64,000 bases of DNA from Sporomusa ovata DSM 2662 (GTDB lineage Bacteria > Bacillota > Negativicutes > Sporomusales > Sporomusaceae). The notes under the pieces are model-generated. The model saw only the letters and a program-made list of their open reading frames with translations. It was not told the DNA's origin and ran no database searches. The DNA lies in the NCBI RefSeq assembly GCF_000445445.1, contig NZ_ASXP01000001.1, positions 1,162,501 to 1,226,500 of the forward strand. Reading direction: 5' to 3'. Every line of letters begins with the position of its first letter. The stretch's first letter is position 1. The translations under genes and the position numbers were made by a program. This document shows positions 1 through 8,673 of this stretch, in pieces.

Positions 1-43
1 ACAATAAATTACATGTTTGGCTGAATGGTGGTGAGGGTAATTT

Positions 44-1573
44 GTGTTTGCGCAAACATTTGGTGCAACAACATTAGGATTAAACGGGATATTAATAAAT
101 GTTGAAGTAGATATTGCCAATGGTATTCCAGCATTTGATATTGTAGGCTTACCGGACACTGCTGTGCGTGAATCGCGGGAACGCGTACGGGCTGCGATTA
201 AAAATAGTGGTTTCGAATTTCCTGCCCGGCGCATTACTGTAAATTTAGCACCAGCTGATATTAAGAAAGATAGTTCAGGACTTGATTTGCCTATTGCCGT
301 AGGCGTTTTAGCAGCAAGCGGTCAGCTTAAACCAACGAATTGCCGCAGGCAGGTGTTTGCCGGGGAATTGTCTTTAGAAGGCCGTTTGCGAGCGGTAGCC
401 GGGATATTATCGATGGCGGCGAACTGCCAAAATAATAATATCGCTGAAATGATTGTAGCTCCAGAAAACGTGCAAGAAGCGCTATTGGCTGGAAATTTGA
501 CAGTTTATGCACCGGAAACACTGACAGAGGTTGTTGCACATCTTAAGGGTGAGAAGATTTTGCCCGCAGCGCTTCCGAACTTATCCGAAGGTCAAAACCA
601 TAATGCTGAACTTGATTTTGCCGACGTACAGGGTCAGATCGTTGCCAAGCGGGCACTGGAGATAGCCGCAGCGGGTTTTCACAATGTCATGATGGTTGGA
701 CCGCCCGGTTCAGGGAAAACAATGCTTGCAAGAAGGATTCCATCGATACTGCCAGATATGACAGCACAAGAGGCACTTGAAGTAACAAAAATTTATAGCG
801 TTGCCGGCCTGCTTAAGAATAATATTGGGTTAGTCCGCAATCGACCATTTCGCAGTCCACACCATACAGTGTCAACCGCAGGCATGATTGGCGGTGGAAG
901 TGTGCCAAGACCAGGGGAGGTTACCTTAAGCCATAATGGTGTGCTATTTTTGGACGAACTGCCTGAGTTTCCCCGAACCGTACTAGAAGTCCTGCGTCAG
1001 CCGCTTGAGGATGGCGAAGTAACTATTTCGCGAGTTAATGCGACTTTGTCCTATCCTGCCAAGCTCATGCTCATAGCTGCTTTAAATCCATGTCCGTGCG
1101 GCTTTAGTTCTGATCCGTCAAGGGAGTGCAGTTGCACACATAGTGATATCCGCCGATATCAAAAGAAAATATCAGGACCATTATTGGACCGTTTAGATAT
1201 AACCATTCACGTGCCACGGCTTGACTATAACGATTTGATAAGAAATACAGAGCAAGAGTCATCGGTCACTATTCGACAGCGTGTGGAGGCCGCAAGGTTG
1301 ATCCAGCACAAACGGCTTCAAAGCTTCGGTTTGTATGCAAATGCCCAGATGGAGCACAAACATATAAAAAAACTATGCAAGCTGACTCCTGCTTCGATAG
1401 ATATTCTTAAGCAAGCGTTTATCAAGATGAATCTCAGTGCGCGAGGCTATGACAGAATAATAAAAGTAGCTCAGACGATTGCAGATTTGAGTGGCATAGT
1501 TCAAATTGAAGCAAATCATATTGCGGAAGCTATTCAATTTCGCAATGACTTCCAAACAATTTCCAGGAAATAA
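44..1573 (+). CDS. comM: YifB/ComM family Mg-chelatase-like AAA+ ATPase
   Basis: A 509-residue protein of the YifB/ComM family. ComM is a hexameric helicase that promotes branch migration during integration of transforming DNA; the role in this organism is inferred. The N-terminal ~180 residues form the Lon-protease-like fold typical of the family. The AAA+ core has Walker A GPPGSGKT at residues 219-226 and Walker B VLFLDE ending at about 305. A Cys-rich segment (NPCPCGF...CSC) follows at about 350-370, as expected, then the C-terminal Mg-chelatase lid. Start is GTG 44, preceded by a GAGGG-like ribosome binding site. Length is normal. It stands alone before lemA; dprA, another transformation gene, lies 6 kb downstream. 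Confidence 0.92.
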   Translation: MFAQTFGATTLGLNGILINVEVDIANGIPAFDIVGLPDTAVRESRERVRAAIKNSGFEFPARRITVNLAPADIKKDSSGLDLPIAVGVLAASGQLKPTNCRRQVFAGELSLEGRLRAVAGILSMAANCQNNNIAEMIVAPENVQEALLAGNLTVYAPETLTEVVAHLKGEKILPAALPNLSEGQNHNAELDFADVQGQIVAKRALEIAAAGFHNVMMVGPPGSGKTMLARRIPSILPDMTAQEALEVTKIYSVAGLLKNNIGLVRNRPFRSPHHTVSTAGMIGGGSVPRPGEVTLSHNGVLFLDELPEFPRTVLEVLRQPLEDGEVTISRVNATLSYPAKLMLIAALNPCPCGFSSDPSRECSCTHSDIRRYQKKISGPLLDRLDITIHVPRLDYNDLIRNTEQESSVTIRQRVEAARLIQHKRLQSFGLYANAQMEHKHIKKLCKLTPASIDILKQAFIKMNLSARGYDRIIKVAQTIADLSGIVQIEANHIAEAIQFRNDFQTISRK

Positions 1574-1647
1574 TACCTTATCAATGATATATTTATTCAC
1601 GTTAGAGATAATAAAAATAGAAAGTGTTTAAAAAAGGGGGATTTTAA

Positions 1648-2202
1648 ATGAATAAGCCAGTATGGATTGTTATTGCTATAGTTGGGGTGTTACTGGTAAG
1701 TGCTGTGTTCAGTTATAACACGCTGGTTAGTATGAATGAAAGTGTTAATGGTAAGTGGAGTCAGATTGAAAATCAACTGCAGCGTCGTGCCGATTTAATT
1801 CCCAATTTGGTGAATACCGTAAAAGGTTATGCTGCCCATGAACAACAGGCGATTCAAGCTGTAGCTGATGCACGTGCAAAGCTGACAGGAGCGCAAGGCC
1901 CGGTTGGTAAGGCAGAGGCCAATGCTGAACTGAGTTCAGCTCTCAGCAGACTATTGGTTGTCGTCGAGAATTATCCAAATCTTAAGGCTGACCAAAATTT
2001 CAGGGCACTTATGGACGAACTTAGTGGTACCGAAAACCGGATTGCCGTGGCACGAAAAGATTATAATGATGCTGTGCAAGGTTATAATGTAAAAATACGT
2101 TCCCTGCCAACAAGCCTGTTTGTTGGCATGATGGGGTTTGGACCCAAAGAGTATTTTAAAGCTGAAGAAGGAGCAAAACAAGTTCCACAGGTTAAATTCT
2201 AA
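1648..2202 (+). CDS. lemA: LemA family protein
   Basis: A 184-residue LemA-family protein: one N-terminal membrane segment (about residues 4-23) followed by a long alpha-helical domain. The family hallmark QLQRRADLIPNLV lies at about 44-56. The molecular function of LemA is not settled; it is a membrane-anchored helical-bundle protein that very often precedes a TPM-domain gene, exactly as here (23 bp to the next ORF). A strong ribosome binding site (AAAGGGGG) precedes ATG 1648. The pair probably forms one small transcript ending at the hairpin after position 3000. Confidence 0.93.
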   Translation: MNKPVWIVIAIVGVLLVSAVFSYNTLVSMNESVNGKWSQIENQLQRRADLIPNLVNTVKGYAAHEQQAIQAVADARAKLTGAQGPVGKAEANAELSSALSRLLVVVENYPNLKADQNFRALMDELSGTENRIAVARKDYNDAVQGYNVKIRSLPTSLFVGMMGFGPKEYFKAEEGAKQVPQVKF

Positions 2203-2225
2203 TTAGCCAAGCGGGGGGATAGCTT

Positions 2226-2987
2226 ATGAATAAAAGGTTAGCTTGGCTAGTTTTGGTAGGGTATATATTACTAGCAGCAAGTGCCTGGGCTCAGCCTCAA
2301 ATTCCTCCGGCACCGACGCAGAGTATATATGTTCAGGACCATGCTGGCGTATTGGATTCTGAAACCAAGAGCAAAATTAATAGCTTAGGCAGTAAATTGG
2401 CGGCTAAAACCAAAGCACAAATTGTGGTATTGACAATCAAGTCGCTTGAGGAAATCCCAGTGGAGACGTATGCGTTAGAGGTGCTAAGACAGTGGGGTAT
2501 TGGTGATAAACAGCTAAATAACGGTGTATTGCTGTTAGTTGCCGTAAATGACCGGCAATCCAGAATAGAAGTAGGCTATGGCTTGGAAGGCGCCCTTAAT
2601 GATGCCAAAACAGGTGCCATTCAAGATACCTACATGATACCCTATTTTGCCGCCAATGATTACAATAAGGGTATTTGGAATGGCTATCAGGCGTTAGTTA
2701 ATATAACGGCTAAAGAGTATAATTTGGATATAAGTACTGATGCCAAGCCAGTTAAGGTACAGTCTGCTGCCAATCAATCTTGGTTAGATACTCTGCCATG
2801 GTGGGCACAGCTTGCACTAGCAGCAGGAGCATTGGCATTATTTATCTGTGATTGGCTATTTCTAGGCGGAAGTATTACCTATCTTATTCTTTCGTTACTG
2901 CGATTTCGTGGTGGCGGTGGCGGAGGTTCCGGTGGCGGCTATGGCGGAGGTTCCGGTGGTGGCGGCGGCTCGAGCCGAAAGTGGTAA
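2226..2987 (+). CDS. TPM-domain membrane protein with glycine-rich tail (YgcG-like)
   Basis: A 253-residue secreted or membrane protein. It has an N-terminal signal peptide (hydrophobic residues about 5-22, ending in ASAWA), then a TPM domain (about 35-160; VQDHAGVLDSETKSKIN near its start, and the conserved RIEVGYGLEG motif). A transmembrane helix lies at about 190-225, and the tail is made almost entirely of Gly and Ser before a final SSRKW. This architecture is that of YgcG/TPM proteins, which partner LemA. The biochemical role is unknown; TPM domains have been linked to photosystem repair in plants and phosphatase-like activity, which I would not transfer. It is last in the lemA transcript and faces pncB. 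Confidence 0.88.
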   Translation: MNKRLAWLVLVGYILLAASAWAQPQIPPAPTQSIYVQDHAGVLDSETKSKINSLGSKLAAKTKAQIVVLTIKSLEEIPVETYALEVLRQWGIGDKQLNNGVLLLVAVNDRQSRIEVGYGLEGALNDAKTGAIQDTYMIPYFAANDYNKGIWNGYQALVNITAKEYNLDISTDAKPVKVQSAANQSWLDTLPWWAQLALAAGALALFICDWLFLGGSITYLILSLLRFRGGGGGGSGGGYGGGSGGGGGSSRKW

Positions 2988-3003
2988 TTAATAATAGTGA
3001 ACA

Positions 3004-3044
3004 AAAAAAGGTGAAGCAACCGATCTGGTTGTTTCACCTTTTTA
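3004..3044. terminator. Bidirectional intrinsic terminator between TPM gene and pncB
   Basis: A 15-bp stem with one G-T pair (3007-3021 with 3027-3041) around a 5-base loop GATCT. It is flanked by an A-run on the left and a T-run on the right, so it has a U-tract on both strands. It lies exactly between two convergent genes, so it can end the lemA/TPM transcript on + and the pncB transcript on -. Confidence 0.9.
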
Positions 3045-3051
3045 GTGTTTA

Positions 3052-4104
3052 TTATTTTACTAAAGCAAGACGGGGATTTGGACGGTAACTTCGGCCAACC
3101 TTACCACAAGGTTGACCATCTACCATTACTACATCTGCCGTGAAGTTGATATTATCATTAAATAAACTACTGCCAACAGCATAAACGTCAACAGGCACAT
3201 TAGCCGCCTCAAACTGCTTGATACGCTCAGTATTAAAACCGCCAGATACCATGATCTTTACATGACTAAATCCCTCACGGTCAAGAGCCTGACGGACATT
3301 TATAACCAGCTGGGCGCAAACACCGGTAGGTTTAAATGTACCCATATAAGGGAGTACCGAAGCATCAACAAGGGTATCAGCCGTATCAAGGCGAACACCC
3401 CCCAGAGTGTCACCCATTTCTCTGGCTACGGCCAAAGCTGTTGCAACACAGTCATTGGAAAAATCGACAAGCGCTACTCGGCCTATTTTCGGATCCGTAT
3501 GGGTATCAAAGGCTTTAGTGGCCCGTACAGTATCGCCGCCATAAGCAGAAATTAAAGCATGGGGAATGGTGCCAAGTGCATCAGCGCCCCAAAGTGAGCC
3601 ATTAGCAGGCGTAGAAACACCAAATACACCGCCAATATGAGCCGCATAACCATCAGATTCCTGGACAGCATAATGATCAAACCGTGAAGGGAAAAATAAA
3701 ACTGGTTTACCATTAGCCGCTTGTACTACCCGCTGCACATTAGTGGCAATTTTACTTTGGCGGGAGAGTGAACCCAGATAAACAGTCTCCAGATGCGAAA
3801 AATTTGCCAAATCGCCCTCAATAGTCATAACAGTTTCCCAGGGGGCAATCGGATCGCCGTCATACAAGGCATGAATTAGTAAATTGTCAGGATCATGAGC
3901 ACATTTCTTAATAATGGCAATAGCCTCATCAATACCACATACAATAGCTTGTTGACGCTGAAACACTTGCATTACTACTCGGGGACGGTGGTTGTCTTTG
4001 ATTAGAATTTCTTGGGTGCGTAAAAAATAACTGTCGCTGAAATAGCCACTTTTTATCTGTTCAACAGGGAGATTAAAATGATCAGGCGATAGGCGTTGTC
4101 TCAT
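3052..4104 (-). CDS. pncB: Nicotinate phosphoribosyltransferase (short type)
   Basis: A 350-residue protein resembling the short nicotinate phosphoribosyltransferases of clostridia and related Firmicutes (quinolinate-phosphoribosyltransferase fold). It would convert nicotinate and PRPP to nicotinate mononucleotide in NAD salvage. Visible features are the conserved N-terminal KSGYFSDSYF, the central GGDTVRATKAFD and GGVRLDTAD segments, and the phosphate-binding MVSGGFN and YAVGSSLF loops typical of the C-terminal barrel. The start is ATG at 4104 on the - strand with a GGAGG site just upstream. It is the only clear - strand gene in the window. It is monocistronic, divergent from folP and convergent with the TPM gene. 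Confidence 0.85.
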   Translation of the reverse strand: MRQRLSPDHFNLPVEQIKSGYFSDSYFLRTQEILIKDNHRPRVVMQVFQRQQAIVCGIDEAIAIIKKCAHDPDNLLIHALYDGDPIAPWETVMTIEGDLANFSHLETVYLGSLSRQSKIATNVQRVVQAANGKPVLFFPSRFDHYAVQESDGYAAHIGGVFGVSTPANGSLWGADALGTIPHALISAYGGDTVRATKAFDTHTDPKIGRVALVDFSNDCVATALAVAREMGDTLGGVRLDTADTLVDASVLPYMGTFKPTGVCAQLVINVRQALDREGFSHVKIMVSGGFNTERIKQFEAANVPVDVYAVGSSLFNDNINFTADVVMVDGQPCGKVGRSYRPNPRLALVK

Positions 4105-4182
4105 AATATGCCTCCTAGATATTGCAAATCTAATGGTAATTCTCTAAAATTTGCATAATAATCTTTATTCTACATAATTTTA

Positions 4183-4191
4183 TGATACAAT
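4183..4191 (+). promoter_or_regulatory. Possible extended -10 promoter for the fol operon
   Basis: The divergent interval between pncB and folP contains TGATACAAT, an extended -10 (TGn plus TACAAT), 35 bp before the folP start. The -35 region (around TTTATT) is poor. It is the best vegetative promoter candidate for folP-folB-folK. I could not identify a good one for pncB in the opposite direction. Confidence 0.35.
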
Positions 4192-4226
4192 AAAATCATA
4201 TTTTTCCGCAATAGGGGAGGATGCTA

Positions 4227-5429
4227 ATGCAGTATAATATGCGAATAATTGAAATAAAAAACCGGGAGCAGGCTCAAAAAGAAGTGGCAATGGTTAATTG
4301 TGATCCTGCTGGAGCAGCTATTATGTCAAATAAGGCTGTGTATAAGACGATAAAAGTTGAAAATGTAGTAAGTAAGGCTGCGCTTATTTTAAAGCAGACC
4401 TTTCTTTCTAAAGGCGGTGAAGCCTCAGTCTCAAGAGGAGCAGCTGACTATAGCAGCCAATATACGGATGTGCTGTTAAGCGGCAGCTTAAAACATTTCA
4501 AACAGTGTATTCCTCAACTGAAAGTTCAGCCATGGGGACTGAAAAAATTAGCTGAGGAATTGGAAGCTATAATAGCGGTTGACGAAAAATTTCCCCAGCG
4601 TAGTTATAAGCTTGGGGCGCATACGCTATCAGTTTCTCCGGAAAAAACCCTGATTATGGGTATTTTAAACATTACACCAGATTCTTTTTCCGACGGCGGA
4701 AAGTTTAACAATATAGACGTTGCCTTAAAACATGTCGAACAAATGATTAAAGAGGGCGCTGATATCATTGACATTGGTGCCGAATCGACCAGGCCATATG
4801 GTTCGCATAAAATTTCAGCGGAAGAAGAACTGGAACGGCTAATGCCTATATTAGAAAAAGTTCTCGATACCTTTAGTATACCGATTTCTATTGATACTTA
4901 TAAAGCCAGTGTTGCCAGGGAAACGCTAAAAGCCGGTGCTCATATTATCAATGATATCTGGGGTCTGCAGTTTGACCCTGAAATGGCTAAAGTAGCAGCC
5001 GAGTATAATGTTCCTGTGGTCATTATGTATAATCAAGGCGAGGCTGAGTATCAAAGGGATATTATGTCTCATATGCTTGAATTTTTACGGCGCAGTATGC
5101 AGATTGGTGAGACTGCCGGTATAAGGCCAGATAACTTTATTGTAGATCCAGGTATCGGTTTTGTCAAAAAGGGTTCAGACAATCTGGTTATCATGGCCCG
5201 GCTAGATGAACTTAAGTCGCTTGGCTGCCCGGTACTTTTAGGTACTTCGCGCAAACGCTTTATAGGCGATATCTTAGATGCTCCAGCTAATGACAGGGTG
5301 GAAGGAACAGCTGCTACGGTAGCATTAGGAATTACTAAAGGTGCAAATATTGTTAGAGTACATGATGTAAAAGCCATCGCCCGCGTTGCTCGTATGACTG
5401 ATGCAATGCTCAATGCGAAATACAAGTAG
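4227..5429 (+). CDS. folP: Dihydropteroate synthase with N-terminal extension
   Basis: A 400-residue dihydropteroate synthase, which condenses p-aminobenzoate with dihydropterin pyrophosphate in folate synthesis. The TIM-barrel catalytic domain occupies about residues 135-400. It has the signatures MGILNITPDSFSDGG, DIIDIGAESTRP, the SIDTYKASVA strand, DPGIGF and GTSRKRF. An N-terminal extension of about 130 residues precedes it; minimal DHPS is about 270-280 residues, and extended forms occur in several Clostridia-like lineages. ATG 4227 is preferred over ATG 4221 because the GGGGAGG site ends at 4220. First gene of the fol operon, 11 bp before folB. Confidence 0.93.
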   Translation: MQYNMRIIEIKNREQAQKEVAMVNCDPAGAAIMSNKAVYKTIKVENVVSKAALILKQTFLSKGGEASVSRGAADYSSQYTDVLLSGSLKHFKQCIPQLKVQPWGLKKLAEELEAIIAVDEKFPQRSYKLGAHTLSVSPEKTLIMGILNITPDSFSDGGKFNNIDVALKHVEQMIKEGADIIDIGAESTRPYGSHKISAEEELERLMPILEKVLDTFSIPISIDTYKASVARETLKAGAHIINDIWGLQFDPEMAKVAAEYNVPVVIMYNQGEAEYQRDIMSHMLEFLRRSMQIGETAGIRPDNFIVDPGIGFVKKGSDNLVIMARLDELKSLGCPVLLGTSRKRFIGDILDAPANDRVEGTAATVALGITKGANIVRVHDVKAIARVARMTDAMLNAKYK

Positions 5430-5440
5430 GGGGAGTCAAA

Positions 5441-5809
5441 GTGAGTCATAGAGTATCTTTAAAAAACATGGTGTTTTACGGCTTTCACGGGGTATATGAA
5501 TTTGAACGGGAGTTAGGACAGCGGTTTTATGTTGATCTTGATATGAAGGCTGATTTAAGCCAGGCTGGCAAAAGCGATAATCTTCAAGAGACGGTAGACT
5601 ATGTATCTATATATAACCAAACTAAAGAGATTGTAGAAAACCATCGTTTTCAGATTTTAGAAGCATTAACCTACCATATTGCCGGGGAGGTTTTGCGGTT
5701 GCACCCCCTTGTAGAAGAAGTGATTGTACGAGTGCGCAAACCATCGGTGCCAATTGCGGCAGCACTTGATTATGTGGAAGTTGAATCTGTACGGAGACGT
5801 GAACAATGA
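5441..5809 (+). CDS. folB: Dihydroneopterin aldolase
   Basis: A 122-residue dihydroneopterin aldolase, which cleaves 7,8-dihydroneopterin to 6-hydroxymethyl-dihydropterin. The family motif FYGFHGVYEFE is near residues 12-22, with the catalytic Glu in the GVYEFE segment, and the late conserved VRVRKPSVPI lies at about 93-103. GTG start at 5441 with a GGGGGAG site. It overlaps folK by 4 bp (ATGA), indicating translational coupling. Length is typical. Confidence 0.95.
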   Translation: MSHRVSLKNMVFYGFHGVYEFERELGQRFYVDLDMKADLSQAGKSDNLQETVDYVSIYNQTKEIVENHRFQILEALTYHIAGEVLRLHPLVEEVIVRVRKPSVPIAAALDYVEVESVRRREQ

Positions 5810-6330
5810 TCGTTTTAGGACTGGGTTCTAATATCAGCAATGCTATGCATACCAGGGAAGAAAATATTGCTACTGCAATTAGACTGTTAGGTAATCATCC
5901 CAGAATTTCAATTGAAAAAGTATCTTTCTTATATGAGACGGAACCGGTGGGTTTAAAAGAGCAGCCTAGTTTCCTAAATGCTGTGATTGTAATTAACACT
6001 GATTTGCCGCCGCTAGAACTGCTTGCCATTTGCCTGGCAACTGAACGGCAAATGGGAAGGGTTCGAGAAGTTCGCTGGGGCCCGCGTAACATTGATATTG
6101 ACCTTTTGGTATATCATGACGTAGAGATGACTACTACTGTGCTTGAACTCCCGCATCCACGCATGCCTGAGAGAAAATTCGTTTTAATTCCGTTAGCAGA
6201 GATTGCAGGCCATTTAGCAGTATACAAAGGAAAGACTGCACAAGAACTGCTGTTGTCCACAATTGATGACAGCCAAGTCAATGTATATGGTGCAATAAAA
6301 TCTTCTGAGCAGGCGGCTGCGCTTGAGTAG
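5806..6330 (+). CDS. folK: 2-amino-4-hydroxy-6-hydroxymethyldihydropteridine pyrophosphokinase
   Basis: A 174-residue HPPK, which transfers pyrophosphate from ATP to 6-hydroxymethyl-dihydropterin, giving the substrate for FolP. It shows the N-terminal GLGSNIS motif, YETEPVG, the FLNAV strand and the diagnostic RWGPRNIDIDLL with the metal-binding Asp pair, followed by LPHPRMPER. It starts inside the folB stop region and overlaps the next gene by 8 bp, so all three fol genes and the glycosyltransferase are probably co-translated from one message. Confidence 0.96.
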   Translation: MIVLGLGSNISNAMHTREENIATAIRLLGNHPRISIEKVSFLYETEPVGLKEQPSFLNAVIVINTDLPPLELLAICLATERQMGRVREVRWGPRNIDIDLLVYHDVEMTTTVLELPHPRMPERKFVLIPLAEIAGHLAVYKGKTAQELLLSTIDDSQVNVYGAIKSSEQAAALE

Positions 6331-7450
6331 TAAGCGAATTTTATTTATTAGTGCTCCGATAGGTGCAGGTCATATCAGGGCAGCGCAGGCAGTCAGTCAA
6401 ATTCTTACGATGAGGTATGCGTGTGAAACTGAGTTATGCAATGTATTTGATTTCTTTCCCCCCGCTATTGGTCAGGCAATACTTACACTATACTTAAAAA
6501 TACTTACTATTTTTCCTGCGCTCTATGGAACTGCCTATGGCTGGGGGAATCAAAGCCGCATGGCATTGTTTGGACGAGAGTTAATCAGTCGATTTCTTGC
6601 TAAACGCATGCTTAATTATATTAATGAGTTCCAGCCGGCGGTTATTGTATGTACTCATGCAACTCCCGCAGGACTAGTGGCATGGCTAAAGAAAAAGGGG
6701 CTAGTTACTGTTCCAACGGCAGCTATTGTTACGGATTTTGTTGTTCACCGTCTATGGGTATACCCCGAAATAGATTACTATTTTGTAGCTCACCTTGCTC
6801 TGGCTGATTACTTACGTCAGTATGGCATTGCCGCTGACTCCATTGCCGTTACAGGAATACCTGTTAGCAATAAGTTTAGTCAACCAAATAGTAAAGAAAA
6901 GCTAATGGCTAAGCTTAAACTTGCTCAGGGGCGCAAGAATATATTGATTATGGGCGGCGGTGCAGGTGTTTTACCAATAGATAAAATACTAAATTTATGT
7001 AATCAAATTGACAGACCGTTACAACTTATTGCTATAGCGGGAAAAAACCAGCCGCTTCACAGGGAACTTGTTCAAATTGCAGCAGCTGCCAGGCATCCAG
7101 TCAAGGTTTTAGGTTATATCGATAATGTACATGAGTATATGAGTGTTGCCGATTTATTAATATCCAAACCTGGTGGGATGAGCTCGGCAGAAGCTCTGAC
7201 CAAGGCAGTTCCACTTGTTATTTTTCGTCCTATACCGGGACAGGAAGAAGCAAACACACAATTCTTATTGGATGGCCATGTTGCTCTCAGGGCAGATTCT
7301 TTACCAGAATTGCATGCCATTTTAGCTCGGTTACTATTTGCAGATAATGATGATTTATTAGTATTACACAGGCAGGCCGCATTACTTGGTCGACCTAATG
7401 CAGCTGCAGATATTGCAGAAATCATTGCCCAAAAAGCAAAATTATTATAA
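6323..7450 (+). CDS. MGDG-synthase/GT28-family glycosyltransferase
   Basis: A 375-residue glycosyltransferase with an N-terminal monogalactosyldiacylglycerol-synthase-like acceptor domain (APIGAGHIRAAQAV, residues 10-23) and a C-terminal GT28 UDP-sugar-binding domain (ISKPGGMSSAEAL, about 279-291; then PIPGQEEAN). Such proteins (UgtP and related) move sugar from a UDP donor to diacylglycerol or another membrane lipid. The actual donor and acceptor cannot be read from sequence. The TTG start at 6323 overlaps folK by 8 bp; it is the last gene of that operon. No folate-related role is apparent, so its operon position is probably historical or expression-related. Confidence 0.82.
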   Translation: MSSKRILFISAPIGAGHIRAAQAVSQILTMRYACETELCNVFDFFPPAIGQAILTLYLKILTIFPALYGTAYGWGNQSRMALFGRELISRFLAKRMLNYINEFQPAVIVCTHATPAGLVAWLKKKGLVTVPTAAIVTDFVVHRLWVYPEIDYYFVAHLALADYLRQYGIAADSIAVTGIPVSNKFSQPNSKEKLMAKLKLAQGRKNILIMGGGAGVLPIDKILNLCNQIDRPLQLIAIAGKNQPLHRELVQIAAAARHPVKVLGYIDNVHEYMSVADLLISKPGGMSSAEALTKAVPLVIFRPIPGQEEANTQFLLDGHVALRADSLPELHAILARLLFADNDDLLVLHRQAALLGRPNAAADIAEIIAQKAKLL

Positions 7451-7478
7451 AAAGTTTTAAAAATAGGTCTGTAGGCAC

Positions 7479-7508
7479 TTGACCTTTTGATTTTATTCCA
7501 GGTATAAT
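7479..7508 (+). promoter_or_regulatory. Sigma-A type promoter upstream of dprA
   Basis: TTGACC at 7479-7484, an 18-bp spacer, and a consensus TATAAT at 7503-7508. It sits 80 bp upstream of the dprA start in the only gap between the fol operon and the dprA-topA block. This is the best vegetative promoter seen in the left half of the window and probably drives dprA-topA-trmFO. Confidence 0.65.
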
Positions 7509-7587
7509 TGCTATTACCTACAATTTTCCAAGTATTTACTATGTGCTATTGGCGTTTCAATGTTAGCTAAATGTGGAGGAACTGGAT

Positions 7588-8673
7588 ATGGAACAATTTT
7601 ACTTGGCTGCGTTGCAGATGGTCCCAGGTATTGGCAGTTCACGCATTAAGGCCTTGGTTGATTATTTTGGTAGCGCCCGGCAGGCTTGGTTGGCTGACCA
7701 GGGCGATTTATTTTTATCCAAGTGTCTTGATAACACAGTCTGTAATAATTTACTTGGTCAGCGGGATAAGATAGATATACATAAACTAGCTGAAGTATTA
7801 ACAAAAAAACAAATTGGTCTCTGCTGTTTGTTGGATAAAAACTATCCGATCCTGCTTCGTAACATCTTTAATCCACCATATGTTCTATATTACCGCGGTA
7901 TGTTACCGGTAAATGATAAGCTAGTAGCTATTGTAGGCTCACGTAAAGCCACAACTTATGGGAAAAATATTGCAGCTATGTTGGCCGCAGCATTAGCAAC
8001 TGCCAAAGTAGGTATTGTTAGCGGGGCTGCCAGAGGGATTGATACAGCAGCTCATCTAGGTGCGTTGGAACAAGGCTATACTGTTGCCGTGCTTGGTTCA
8101 GGTGTCGATATTTCGTATCCGCCAGAAAACGCCAAACTGTTGGCCAGTATTGCTGAAAGCGGAGTAATACTCTCGGAATATGCACCCGGTGTTATTGCTC
8201 ACCCAGGGCATTTTCCGGCCCGCAACCGTATTATTAACGGTCTTGCGCGTGGCGTTATTGTCGTTGAAGCTGCAGAAAAAAGTGGAGCGCTGATAACAGC
8301 TGATTTCGCGCTAGAAGAAGGCAGAGATGTTTTTGCTGTACCTGGCGGCATTTTTGCAACTAATAGTAAAGGCACAAACCGTCTGATAAAACAGGGAGCT
8401 AAGCTAGTAGATAGTGCAATAGACATCTTAGAAGAGTATGGTTGGGAGACAAGTCAGGGTAAGCAAGCTAAGCCTGAACTTTCTCCGGAAGAACAGCAAG
8501 TGTATAGTTTGCTGAATTTTGAAGAGCCTATAGGAATTGAAGAAATTGTGATGAAATTGAATGTATTGCCGGCAACGGCTGCATATATAGTATTGCAACT
8601 ATCATTAAGGGGTTTGACGATCGAACATAGCGGTCAGCGCTATACCTGTACCGCCAGGGAGGGAATTAAGTGA
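7588..8673 (+). CDS. dprA: DNA-processing protein DprA
   Basis: A 361-residue DprA, which binds incoming single-stranded DNA and loads RecA during natural transformation. An N-terminal helical domain (about 1-75) is followed by the Rossmann-like core with VGSRKAT, SGAARGIDTAAH, VLGSGVDISYP, HFPARNRIINGLA and VPGGIFA. A winged-helix domain (about 290-361) ends it. ATG 7588 is chosen over the upstream in-frame GTG 7573 because the GGAGG site overlaps 7573 itself and is well spaced for 7588. Stop overlaps the topA GTG by 4 bp. The dprA-topA order is conserved in Firmicutes. Confidence 0.95.
   Translation: MEQFYLAALQMVPGIGSSRIKALVDYFGSARQAWLADQGDLFLSKCLDNTVCNNLLGQRDKIDIHKLAEVLTKKQIGLCCLLDKNYPILLRNIFNPPYVLYYRGMLPVNDKLVAIVGSRKATTYGKNIAAMLAAALATAKVGIVSGAARGIDTAAHLGALEQGYTVAVLGSGVDISYPPENAKLLASIAESGVILSEYAPGVIAHPGHFPARNRIINGLARGVIVVEAAEKSGALITADFALEEGRDVFAVPGGIFATNSKGTNRLIKQGAKLVDSAIDILEEYGWETSQGKQAKPELSPEEQQVYSLLNFEEPIGIEEIVMKLNVLPATAAYIVLQLSLRGLTIEHSGQRYTCTAREGIK

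Noticed and set aside
3262..3555. + strand ORFs inside pncB
   Set aside because: Shadow frames of the - strand pncB gene, which has conserved motifs, a ribosome binding site and its own terminator.
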